From Shewanella putrefaciens (lineage in GTDB: Bacteria; Pseudomonadota; Gammaproteobacteria; Enterobacterales; Shewanellaceae): DNA of 64,000 nt. This document shows positions 26,609-34,556 of this stretch, piece after piece; within the stretch, counting starts at the first letter, position 1; every line of letters begins with the position of its first letter. Under the pieces are notes generated by a model. It made no database searches. It saw only the letters and a program-made list of their open reading frames with translations, and had not been told where the DNA came from. A program made the position numbers and the translations under genes. Location of the stretch: NCBI RefSeq assembly GCF_016406325.1, contig NZ_CP066370.1, positions 434,001 to 498,000 on the forward strand, written 5' to 3'.

Positions 26609-28365
26609 AACCCAGATTAAAGATGCGTTTGGGCGATCTGTTAGTGCAAGAATCGATTATTACCGAAGAACAGCTACAGCAAGCGTTAACTGAGCAACGT
26701 AAAACAGGCCATAAACTGGGTCGAACCTTGATTGATTTACGCTCCATTAGCGAACATCAATTGCTGCAATTTCTCTCCCAACAATTGAATTTGCCCTTAC
26801 TCGATATCAGTAAGCGCCCCATTTCAGCAGAAGTAGTACAGCTTATCCCTGAAGTACAAGCGCGGCGTTTTCGGGCACTTGCAGTTGAAGATAGGGGAGA
26901 CAGTGTACTGGTTGCCATGAGCGATCCCGCAGATTTACAGGCGCTCGATCACTTAGAGGTTCTCGTTGCCCCTAAACGCTTAACCTTAGCGGTTGCGCCA
27001 GAGCAACAACTGCTAGAGGCCTTTGATAACCTTTATCGTCGTACCGATCAAATCGCGCAGATTGCCGGCAAGCTCGAAGAAGAATACGCCGCCGATAAAA
27101 TGTTTGATTTGGCGAGTTTAACCTCGGGCGATAGCGATAATGAAACGACCGTGGTTAAGTTACTGCAATCGATTTTCGAAGACGCGGTACAAATGCGCGC
27201 CTCGGATATTCATATCGAACCCGGTGATAAAGCACTGCGTATTCGTCAGCGTATCGATGGTCAACTGCATGAAACGATTCTGAATGAAGTAAATATTGCA
27301 GCCGCCTTAGTGCTGCGGCTGAAGTTAATGGCAGGGCTTGATATTTCGGAAAAACGTCTGCCACAGGATGGGCGTTTCCATATCGAAATCAAAGGCCATC
27401 ATATTGATGTGCGTATGTCGACCATGCCGATTTACCACGGCGAATCTGTGGTAATGCGTTTGCTCGACCAATCCGCAGGTTTGCTTACACTTAATGAAAC
27501 CGGGATGCCGCCGCATATTTTGGCGCGAATTCGTAAACAGATTAAACGTCCCCATGGCATGTTATTGGTAACAGGCCCCACGGGTAGCGGTAAAACCACC
27601 ACGCTGTACGGCATTTTAAGTGAGCTTAATACCGCTGACCGTAAAATTATTACGGTGGAAGACCCCGTCGAGTATCAATTGCCGCGGATAAACCAAGTAC
27701 AAGTGAACCACAAGATTGGGCTCGATTTTTCAAACGTACTGCGTACCACATTACGTCAAGACCCCGATATCATCATGGTCGGTGAGATGCGCGATCAAGA
27801 AACGGTAGAAATTGGACTACGCGGTGCCTTAACTGGTCACTTTGTGTTATCGACGCTACATACCAATGATGCGGTCACCAGTGCATTGCGTTTACTCGAT
27901 ATGGGGGCGGCGAGCTATTTGGTGGCAAGCGCGCTCAGGGTGATTATTGCTCAGCGTTTAGTTCGCCGCGTTTGCCATAATTGTGGGGTTGACTATCAAC
28001 CTACACTACAGGAAAAAGCCTGGTTGAGCAGCGTAAGCCGTAAAGATTTTTCAGCGGCGAATTTTAGAATTGGTACGGGTTGCCAGAGTTGTAATGGCAG
28101 TGGTTACCGTGGTCGGATCGGTATCTTTGAAATCCTTGAACTGGATGAGAAGATGATCGATGCCATGCGTACGGGTAATCCACAGGATTTTGCCCGCGCA
28201 GCATTACAAAGCCCCAATTTTACGCCACTGGCCGAGTCAGCCTTGCAATATTTAATTGAAGGCATGACGACCATTGAAGAGGTGGCGAAGCTGGTGGAAG
28301 ATGTGAGTGAGTCGCAGATCCCTTTATCTAAGGATCTGATTAGCCAACAAGGCGTTGAGGCGTAA
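26605..28365 (+). CDS. mshE: MSHA pilus extension ATPase MshE, c-di-GMP-binding type
   Basis: 586 residues. The N-terminal MshEN domain (RLGDLLVQESIITEEQL and the paired GHKLGRTLIDLRSISEHQL) is the type shown to bind c-di-GMP in Vibrio cholerae MshE. A GspE/PilB ATPase core follows with Walker A GPTGSGKT (324-331), Walker B DIIMVGEMRD, and a zinc-binding four-cysteine loop (CHNC ... CQSC). It powers pilin assembly from the cytoplasm and is activated by c-di-GMP. The retraction ATPase (PilT) is not in the window. Confidence 0.97.
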   Translation: MKPRLKMRLGDLLVQESIITEEQLQQALTEQRKTGHKLGRTLIDLRSISEHQLLQFLSQQLNLPLLDISKRPISAEVVQLIPEVQARRFRALAVEDRGDSVLVAMSDPADLQALDHLEVLVAPKRLTLAVAPEQQLLEAFDNLYRRTDQIAQIAGKLEEEYAADKMFDLASLTSGDSDNETTVVKLLQSIFEDAVQMRASDIHIEPGDKALRIRQRIDGQLHETILNEVNIAAALVLRLKLMAGLDISEKRLPQDGRFHIEIKGHHIDVRMSTMPIYHGESVVMRLLDQSAGLLTLNETGMPPHILARIRKQIKRPHGMLLVTGPTGSGKTTTLYGILSELNTADRKIITVEDPVEYQLPRINQVQVNHKIGLDFSNVLRTTLRQDPDIIMVGEMRDQETVEIGLRGALTGHFVLSTLHTNDAVTSALRLLDMGAASYLVASALRVIIAQRLVRRVCHNCGVDYQPTLQEKAWLSSVSRKDFSAANFRIGTGCQSCNGSGYRGRIGIFEILELDEKMIDAMRTGNPQDFARAALQSPNFTPLAESALQYLIEGMTTIEEVAKLVEDVSESQIPLSKDLISQQGVEA

Positions 28366-28367
28366 TT

Positions 28368-29588
28368 ATGCCGGTTTATCAATACCGTGGTCGCAGTGGT
28401 CAAGGTCAAGCCGTTACGGGGCAGCTCGATGCTGCCTCGGAAAGTGCTGCGGCGGATATGCTCTTAGCCCGCGGGATTATTCCCCTTGAAGTGAAAGTGG
28501 CTAAAGTCGTTAAATCCTTTTCTGTGACTCAGTTATTTGGCGGCAAAGTCGGTTTAGACGAGTTACAAATTTTCACTCGCCAAATGTACTCTTTGACTCG
28601 TTCAGGCATTCCGATTTTACGGGCGATTGCAGGATTATCTGAAACCGCTCATTCCCAGCGGATGAAAGATGCCCTCAATGATATTTCTGAGCAACTTACC
28701 GCTGGGCGCCCCTTGTCCTCTGCGATGAATCAACACCCTGAGGTATTTGATTCTTTGTTTGTTTCTATGGTGCATGTGGGTGAAAACACCGGTAAGTTAG
28801 AGGATGCATTTATCCAGCTTTCAGGCTATATCGAGCGTGAACAAGAGACGCGGCGTCGAATAAAAGCGGCTATGCGTTACCCCATATTTGTATTAATCGC
28901 CATCACCATTGCCATGGTGATCTTGAATATTATGGTGATCCCCAAATTTGCTGAAATGTTTAGTCGCTTTGGGGCCGATTTACCTTGGGCGACCAAAGTG
29001 TTAATTGGTACATCAAACCTTTTTGTTAATTATTGGCCCTTAATGCTAGTGGCACTTATCGGAGCCATTGTTGGGATACGTTATTGGCATCATACGGAAA
29101 AAGGTGAAAAGCAGTGGGATAAGTGGAAGCTGCATATTCCAGCCGTTGGCTCTATTATTGAGCGTTCAACCCTTTCACGTTATTGCCGCAGTTTTTCGAT
29201 GATGCTCAGCGCGGGAGTCCCTATGACTCAAGCATTAAGTCTGGTGGCTGATGCGGTGGATAATGCTTATATGCACGATAGGATTGTGGGTATGCGCCGA
29301 GGGATTGAATCCGGTGACTCAGTGCTTAGGGTTTCGAATCAGAGCCAATTATTTACGCCCTTAGTGCTACAAATGGTGGCGGTAGGTGAAGAAACAGGGC
29401 AAATCGATCAGTTATTGAATGATGCTGCCGATTTTTATGAGGGTGAAGTGGATTACGATCTTAAAAATCTCACGGCAAAATTAGAGCCTATTCTTATTGG
29501 CATAGTCGCCGTTATCGTATTAGTGCTTGCGCTCGGTATCTATCTCCCTATGTGGGATATGCTCAATGTGGTTAAGGGTGGGAATTAA
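28368..29588 (+). CDS. mshG: MSHA platform protein MshG (PilC/GspF family)
   Basis: 406 residues, the normal length for PilC-type platform proteins. Two repeated T2SF domains: the first around ELQIFTRQMYSLTRSGIPILRAI, the second around LSRYCRSFSMMLSAGVPMTQALSL. Three membrane segments (~170-190, ~222-240, ~375-398). It couples MshE to pilin insertion and extraction in the inner membrane. Follows mshE after two bases. Confidence 0.95.
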   Translation: MPVYQYRGRSGQGQAVTGQLDAASESAAADMLLARGIIPLEVKVAKVVKSFSVTQLFGGKVGLDELQIFTRQMYSLTRSGIPILRAIAGLSETAHSQRMKDALNDISEQLTAGRPLSSAMNQHPEVFDSLFVSMVHVGENTGKLEDAFIQLSGYIEREQETRRRIKAAMRYPIFVLIAITIAMVILNIMVIPKFAEMFSRFGADLPWATKVLIGTSNLFVNYWPLMLVALIGAIVGIRYWHHTEKGEKQWDKWKLHIPAVGSIIERSTLSRYCRSFSMMLSAGVPMTQALSLVADAVDNAYMHDRIVGMRRGIESGDSVLRVSNQSQLFTPLVLQMVAVGEETGQIDQLLNDAADFYEGEVDYDLKNLTAKLEPILIGIVAVIVLVLALGIYLPMWDMLNVVKGGN

Positions 29589-29631
29589 CAGCATGCGCAG
29601 CACACCTGCTTATTGCAAAGGGTGTGACTAG

Positions 29632-30126
29632 ATGCGAAGTCAGCAGAAGGCTGAAAGCAATCTATTGAACCTCTATGGTCGGATGATCGCGTTAATTGTG
29701 GTGTTAACTATGATGGCTATTATCGGTATCAAATATTTTTCAACGATGCCGCAGTTGGCCGCTAGAGGGCTTGAATTAGAACATACGCGTTTTTTAAATA
29801 TAGTGGCTATGGTGCGCTCCCAATGGTTATCCCTTGGTAAACCGTCACAGATGAATTTAGACTGGGAAATATTTGATAATCAAAATCAGCAGCTTAAGCC
29901 TAGCGTGGTTAAGATGAATCCCCTTGGTTGGCCACAACCTCAGCAACGGAATAACCAAGGTTGCCAAGCGTTATGGCAACAGTTAATGGGAACAGAATTA
30001 AAAAAAAGCACTCTAATCGGCGCGTATCTTCCTCGGGATAATAGCTGCCATTATCGCTCGCAAAATGGCGATAGCATTGGCTACCAACTGGATTCTGGCA
30101 GGGTCATTTTTTTGACGAATCCTTAA
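29632..30126 (+). CDS. mshF: MSHA biogenesis protein MshF
   Basis: 164 residues with one N-terminal membrane segment (MIALIVVLTMMAIIGIKYF, ~18-36) and a small periplasmic domain with two Cys (QGCQALWQQLMG and NSCHYRS) that could form a disulfide. The position between mshG and mshB, plus the layout, match Vibrio MshF, a poorly understood accessory protein. A purine-rich AAAGGGTG precedes the ATG. Confidence 0.8.
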   Translation: MRSQQKAESNLLNLYGRMIALIVVLTMMAIIGIKYFSTMPQLAARGLELEHTRFLNIVAMVRSQWLSLGKPSQMNLDWEIFDNQNQQLKPSVVKMNPLGWPQPQQRNNQGCQALWQQLMGTELKKSTLIGAYLPRDNSCHYRSQNGDSIGYQLDSGRVIFLTNP

Positions 30127-30202
30127 AATATTGTTAAGCAGTAGGCTTTTTAAAATGAATTTAACTGTTAGAATGACATGTCTTAAGTATGAGGGTAAGT
30201 AA

Positions 30203-30820
30203 ATGAAGACTAAGCAAAATGGTTTTTCATTGATTGAACTCGTTATCGTTATTGTGATTTTAGGCTTATTAGCGGCAACGGCGATCCCACGGTTTTTAAA
30301 TGTAACCGATGACGCACAGGATGCGAGTGTCGATGGGGTTGCGGGTGGTTTATCCACTGCCGTGAGCTTTGTACGTTCACAGTGGGAAGTGGATGGACGT
30401 CGCAATAATAATGTGCTCCTCGATGGTACCTCGGTTAACCTCGATACTCGTTTTGGTTACCCTACTGGAACCTCAGTCACGGATGCGACCGTAATGACGG
30501 ATGCCAGTTGCCAAGAAGTCTTTAATACCGTGTTGCAGAGTGCACCACGCAATGTGCTTTACACTCAAGATACCCGTAATCAACGCTATACCGTCAGAGT
30601 GATCGATGGTGCGGGCGGCAGTGCGACCTCAATTGCAGGTGCAACGGTAACTGGCTTAGATTTATGTGTTTATCACCAAGTGGCTTCACTGGTGGTCAAC
30701 CAAACAACGGGGGTCGCGACGCCTACACCCGATTTATCCACGGCAGGTGCTAAGGGCGTGGTCTATAACCCAGGTACAGGCAGAGTATTAAGCTTTACCC
30801 AAACCCCATTTACGCCTTAA
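30203..30820 (+). CDS. mshB: MSHA minor pilin MshB
   Basis: 205 residues. The prepilin cleavage motif is NGFSLIELVIVIVILGLLA after a short basic leader, and Glu5 of the mature protein is present (FSLIE). The C-terminal domain has two cysteines (SCQEVFN, DLCVYH) that could form the disulfide loop. Named by position, just upstream of the mshA genes. Processed by a prepilin peptidase elsewhere in the genome. Confidence 0.88.
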   Translation: MKTKQNGFSLIELVIVIVILGLLAATAIPRFLNVTDDAQDASVDGVAGGLSTAVSFVRSQWEVDGRRNNNVLLDGTSVNLDTRFGYPTGTSVTDATVMTDASCQEVFNTVLQSAPRNVLYTQDTRNQRYTVRVIDGAGGSATSIAGATVTGLDLCVYHQVASLVVNQTTGVATPTPDLSTAGAKGVVYNPGTGRVLSFTQTPFTP

Positions 30821-30871
30821 TTACACTGGCGTGGAATTAGATATTTAGAATTGTTATTACATAGGTAGTTA

Positions 30872-31393
30872 ATGATGAAAAGACAACAAGGTTTTACCTT
30901 AATTGAGTTAGTGGTAGTTATTATTATTTTAGGTATTCTTGCTGTCACAGCGGCACCTAAGTTTATTAATCTTCAGTCTGATGCGCGTAAATCGACAATT
31001 GATGGTGTTAAAGCTGCGTTGCAAGGTGCTAATACACTGATTTATTCAAAGGCGGCCATTCAAGGTTTAGGTAAAGCTGCTGGTGAGAGCGTGACAATTG
31101 ATTCAAGTGTAACTCCTAATGTTAAGGTTACAACTGATTATGGTTATATAAACAGTGCTACCGATTCTACAGAGGTGAAGGCTAACCTTGAAAAAGCGTT
31201 AGATATGAAATTTGATGCATTGGCCACTGATACTGTCGGTACAGTGAATGACTTTGGTGTTATCTATAAAAGTGCGACATCTTTCATTATTGTTCCCAAG
31301 GGAAAGAAAGATACTGATGCTTGCCGTTTAGAATATACACCTGCAACGAATACCACATTGCCTGTGTATAACGTTGTAGCTACTGCGTGTTAA
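30872..31393 (+). CDS. mshA: MSHA major pilin MshA, first copy
   Basis: 173 residues. Leader MMKRQQ then GFTLIELVVVIIILGILAV, with processing after Gly and Glu5 conserved. Two C-terminal cysteines (DACRLEYT and VVATAC*) frame the D-loop. The mature domain is Lys/Thr/Ala-rich. It is followed 14 bp later by a second pilin gene of the same type. The ATG at 30875 is an equally possible start. The major pilin forms the fibre used for surface attachment in Shewanella and Vibrio. Confidence 0.92.
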   Translation: MMKRQQGFTLIELVVVIIILGILAVTAAPKFINLQSDARKSTIDGVKAALQGANTLIYSKAAIQGLGKAAGESVTIDSSVTPNVKVTTDYGYINSATDSTEVKANLEKALDMKFDALATDTVGTVNDFGVIYKSATSFIIVPKGKKDTDACRLEYTPATNTTLPVYNVVATAC

Positions 31394-31407
31394 TGGAGTC
31401 TTGAAGA

Positions 31408-31920
31408 ATGAAAAAACAAAGTGGTTTTACATTAATTGAATTAGTGGTTGTGATTATTATTTTAGGCATTTTAGCTGTTACCGCCGCACCTAAATTTATC
31501 AATCTACAATCGGATGCAAGAGCTTCAACTGTGAAAGGATTAGAAGCTGCAATTAAAGGTGCGGATACTCTAATTAACTCAAAATCGTTAATAGCGGGTA
31601 ATAATACTGTTGCAGGGGCAGACACTGATGGCCCAACAGTAACTGTCGACTCTGCAGGTACTACTGTTGACATTAATTACGGTCATGCAGTAGCTAAATG
31701 GAATGATGCATTAGCTAATATATTAGATATTAATGCTGCCGATACCGGTGCAACAACTGAGTGGCTATATGTGTTAGCTACTGACAGCATTTATTTCTAT
31801 CCTCAAGGACAAACTGCTCCTGATGGGACGGCTTCTGGTGGTCAATGTTATGTTCAGTATGTGAATGGTCTGACTGCATACGGTCCTATCACTGTTAATA
31901 CTGTTGTGTCTGGATGCTAG
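31408..31920 (+). CDS. mshA: MSHA major pilin MshA, second copy
   Basis: 170 residues. The mature N-terminus is identical to the first copy over ~33 residues (from GFTLIEL through QSDAR). The rest diverges: it is acidic, ends in the cysteine pair (GQCYVQYV ... VVSGC*) and carries a longer Ala/Thr/Asp-rich loop. GGAG and a good spacing precede the ATG. The two pilins are co-transcribed; which dominates the fibre is unknown. Followed by a strong terminator. Confidence 0.92.
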   Translation: MKKQSGFTLIELVVVIIILGILAVTAAPKFINLQSDARASTVKGLEAAIKGADTLINSKSLIAGNNTVAGADTDGPTVTVDSAGTTVDINYGHAVAKWNDALANILDINAADTGATTEWLYVLATDSIYFYPQGQTAPDGTASGGQCYVQYVNGLTAYGPITVNTVVSGC

Positions 31921-31933
31921 AAAATTTTTTATT

Positions 31934-31962
31934 AAAAGGCCTGCCTAGCAGGCCTTTTTTTT
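31934..31962 (+). terminator. Rho-independent terminator after the pilin genes
   Basis: AAAAGGCCTGC-CTA-GCAGGCCTTTTTTTT: an 11-bp stem and an 8-base T-run. It separates the highly expressed pilin genes from mshC-mshQ, which therefore need read-through or their own promoter in the ~240 bp that follow. Confidence 0.93.
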
Positions 31963-32070
31963 AGGTCTATAATCTATTGATTTTTTTTGGTTCTAATAAA
32001 TTGAATTTACTTATTATTTATCTTGTTTGTACGAAATGTTTGCCTTACAAATCAAGTTGGCAGAAACTGA

Positions 32071-32193
32071 ACCTAGAACCTAGAACCTAGAACCTAGAAC
32101 CTAGAACCTAGAACCTAGAACCTAGAACCTAGAACCTAGAACCTAGAACCTAGAACCTAGAACCTAGAACCTAGAACCTAGAACCTAGAACCT
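32071..32193 (+). repeat. Tandem 7-bp array (ACCTAGA), 17.6 copies, before mshC
   Basis: Seventeen perfect ACCTAGA units plus ACCT fill 32071-32193 without a single mismatch. TAG occurs in every plus-strand frame, and the complement also contains TAG in every frame, so it cannot be translated. It sits between the pilin terminator and the mshC start (11 bases to the ATG). A unit of seven would change spacing by one repeat per slip. Each unit contains CTAG, a tetramer that is usually rare in gammaproteobacterial DNA. Confidence 0.98.
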
Positions 32194-32203
32194 GAAATGG
32201 ACA

Positions 32204-32692
32204 ATGGCTAAATTTTCAATGGCAAAACAGGCGGGATTTACCTTAGTTGAGTTAGTCACAACGATCATCTTGATTGCGATCCTTTCTGTGACCGTCCTGC
32301 CGCGTCTGTTTACCCAGTCATCCTATAGTGCTTTTAGCTTGCGTAATGAATTTATGGCAGAGCTGCGTCAAGTGCAACAAAGAGCATTAAACAATACCGA
32401 TAGATGTTATCGGATCGCTGTCTCCAGTGTGGGTTATCAAGTGAGTCAATTTGCGACCCGTGATAATACAGGTTGCACGGGCGCGCCGCTTTCTCCAGAA
32501 CCGCTATATACCCAAGCCTTTAAAGGTGGTGCTACGCTTACGTTATCCAGTAGCAATGCCAGTAGTTTTAATATTGATTTTGATATTAATGGTAGACCCT
32601 CATTAGCTTGTAATGGTCACTGTATCAAAGTCATCGCCAACGATATTGTAAGCATCAATATCTCGAGCGAGGGATATATCTATGCCAACTAA
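32204..32692 (+). CDS. mshC: MSHA minor pilin MshC (GspH-like)
   Basis: 162 residues. Prepilin motif AGFTLVELVTTIILIAILSV after leader MAKFSMAKQ. Cys pairs are DRCYRI, NTGCTG and LACNGHCIK. It belongs to the GspH/FimT minor-pilin group placed at this position in msh loci. Two ATGs (32204 and 32219) are possible. Neither has a strong ribosome-binding site, because the sequence immediately upstream is the 7-bp array. Confidence 0.88.
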   Translation: MAKFSMAKQAGFTLVELVTTIILIAILSVTVLPRLFTQSSYSAFSLRNEFMAELRQVQQRALNNTDRCYRIAVSSVGYQVSQFATRDNTGCTGAPLSPEPLYTQAFKGGATLTLSSSNASSFNIDFDINGRPSLACNGHCIKVIANDIVSINISSEGYIYAN

Positions 32693-33230
32693 TCCTCGCT
32701 TATTCCTTCATAAAATATCGCCACACAAGGGCTTTACCTTAATTGAATTAGTGGTGGGCATGCTGGTGATTGCGATTGCTATCGTGATGCTTAGCAGTAT
32801 GTTATTTCCCCAAGCGGATCGTGCAGCAAAAACCTTGCATAGGGTGCGAAGCGCCGAACTTGCCCATTCGGTGATGAATGAGATATGGGGTAAAAGATAC
32901 GATCAAAATACCAATGCCAATGGCGGTGTGCCCGCCTGTGGGAGTCCTTTAGGGATGAGTTGTACCCCTGCCGATAAGTTAGGTAAAGATATCGTTTCTG
33001 GAATAGTGGAAAGCCGCAATAATTTTAATGATGTGGATGATTACCACGGTTTAAATGAAACCGCGACTATGCTTAACTCCAGCCAAACTTATACCGAGGC
33101 TTATCCTAACTATCGTTTAAGTGTCACTGTTGCTTATGGGGTCGTGCCCAATACCAAGTTAGTGACGATTAATGTGACAACGCCTGATAACGAAGTGATT
33201 ACTTACAATATGGTGAGGAGTAATTACTGA
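32682..33230 (+). CDS. mshD: MSHA minor pilin MshD
   Basis: 182 residues. A prepilin motif KGFTLIELVVGMLVIAIAI follows a longer basic leader. It resembles GspI/PilV-like minor pilins (AELAHSVMNEIWGKRYD). Two cysteines (PACGSPLGMSC). It overlaps mshC by 11 bases and abuts mshO (stop TGA shares a base with the next ATG), so translation is coupled through the minor-pilin operon. Confidence 0.87.
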   Translation: MPTNPRLFLHKISPHKGFTLIELVVGMLVIAIAIVMLSSMLFPQADRAAKTLHRVRSAELAHSVMNEIWGKRYDQNTNANGGVPACGSPLGMSCTPADKLGKDIVSGIVESRNNFNDVDDYHGLNETATMLNSSQTYTEAYPNYRLSVTVAYGVVPNTKLVTINVTTPDNEVITYNMVRSNY

Positions 33231-34075
33231 TGGCTTCACACTATGCTGTAAATAAAAAATTCGCGCGGGGATTTACCTTAGTCGAGATGGTCACTGTTAT
33301 CTTGATTCTGGGTATTCTTGTGGTTGGGGTCAGTAGCTTTATTATTTTTGGCACGCGGATTTTTGTCGAGTCGAGCTCGGTCGATCAAGTGCTCAGTCAG
33401 AGCCGTTTTGTGGTCGAGCGAATGACGCGCGAATTACGCAGCGCAGTGCCTAATAGTGTGCGAGTGAATACGGATTCACTCACCTATCAATGTATTGAAT
33501 TTGTACCTATCCAAGCCAGCACCTCCTATTTATCTATGCCAATATCGCCGAGCGCCACAGCTCTCTCGGGAACGGTGATTTTAGACAATGTGACCAGTAA
33601 GATTGCGGTTAACCAATATGCTTGGATTTATCCTTTGACTGATAGCGATGTGTATAACAGCGCGAGGCAAAAACGCGCTCAGATTAACACCATGGCGCCT
33701 TCGGGTAATTGGGTAACGCTGACGTTTACTGCGCCAGTACGTTTTGCTGAAGCATCACCACGGCAGCGGATCTATTTTGGTTCAAATCCTGTGAGTTATT
33801 GTTTTGAAAAAGAGCCAAGTGCTAATCAATTGCAGGTACGACGTTACGCGGGCTATGCCTTTACTGCCACTCAATCTAAACCGGGCGATATGGGTTCAGG
33901 GGTGTTGATGGCGCAAAGTGTGGCAAATCGTTTGAACGATAGTAATGACTTACCAATGACATTAACCCCATCAAGTTTAGTTAATCATGCCATGGTGCAT
34001 TTACAACCGCGGTTTAATGTTAATGGTGAGACATTCCAATATCGACATCAAGTGCAGGTGATCAATGTTCCATAA
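33230..34075 (+). CDS. mshO: MSHA minor pilin MshO (GspJ-like)
   Basis: 281 residues. Prepilin motif RGFTLVEMVTVILILGILVVG, then the GspJ/PilW-like stretch SQSRFVVERMTRELRSAVPNS. A single C-terminal globular domain with cysteines at QCIEF and YCFEKE. It is predicted to be part of the pilus tip-initiating minor-pilin complex with MshC, D and P. Overlaps mshD by one base and mshP by 11. Confidence 0.87.
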   Translation: MASHYAVNKKFARGFTLVEMVTVILILGILVVGVSSFIIFGTRIFVESSSVDQVLSQSRFVVERMTRELRSAVPNSVRVNTDSLTYQCIEFVPIQASTSYLSMPISPSATALSGTVILDNVTSKIAVNQYAWIYPLTDSDVYNSARQKRAQINTMAPSGNWVTLTFTAPVRFAEASPRQRIYFGSNPVSYCFEKEPSANQLQVRRYAGYAFTATQSKPGDMGSGVLMAQSVANRLNDSNDLPMTLTPSSLVNHAMVHLQPRFNVNGETFQYRHQVQVINVP

Positions 34076-34556
34076 TGTATCTCGTCAATTGACAGGTCAT
34101 CACTCAATAATGCGAATGTTACCCAGAACATCGCGAGTAAGGTCGCAACGACCAGCCTTACCTACGCGGCAGCGGGGGAGTGCGTTGATCATTGGGATAT
34201 TTGTTATCACTGTGATGTTTTTATTAGCGTCTGCGCTTATCAATATTGTGGAAGATGCGGATACTGGATTGACGCAAGAAGTGTGGGGCGCTCGTGCCTT
34301 AGCCGCGGCCAATAGCGGTGCTGATGCCGCATTAGCACAGTTATTTCCACTAAACGGTAGTGTCGGTGTTTGTTTGGCAAGCAGTTCTTGGACGCCACCG
34401 AATGTAGTAGGTTTCCATGCTTGCCGTGTTGAACTCAGTTGTAAAGCATATGCCGTAGACACTGTCACCCAATATCGAATAAATAGTAAAGCGGTATGTG
34501 AGAGTGGTGAGATTCGCGTCAGCCGACAAGTTGAGGTAGAAGCCCGTGGGAATTAA
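34065..34556 (+). CDS. mshP: MSHA minor-pilin-like protein MshP (PilX/GspK-like)
   Basis: 163 residues. A basic N-terminal region ends in RQRGSALIIGIFVITVMFLLASALIN, a PilX-like segment; the residue after the membrane start is not the usual GFTLxE, as in PilX/MshP proteins. AGGTGATCA precedes the ATG at 34065. Two to four Cys in the C-domain. The GTG start of mshQ overlaps its stop. Confidence 0.82.
   Translation: MFHNVSRQLTGHHSIMRMLPRTSRVRSQRPALPTRQRGSALIIGIFVITVMFLLASALINIVEDADTGLTQEVWGARALAAANSGADAALAQLFPLNGSVGVCLASSSWTPPNVVGFHACRVELSCKAYAVDTVTQYRINSKAVCESGEIRVSRQVEVEARGN

Noticed and set aside
32071..32193. The heptamer array as a CRISPR array
   Set aside because: The unit is 7 bp and there are no spacers between units; no cas genes nearby. 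It is a simple tandem repeat.
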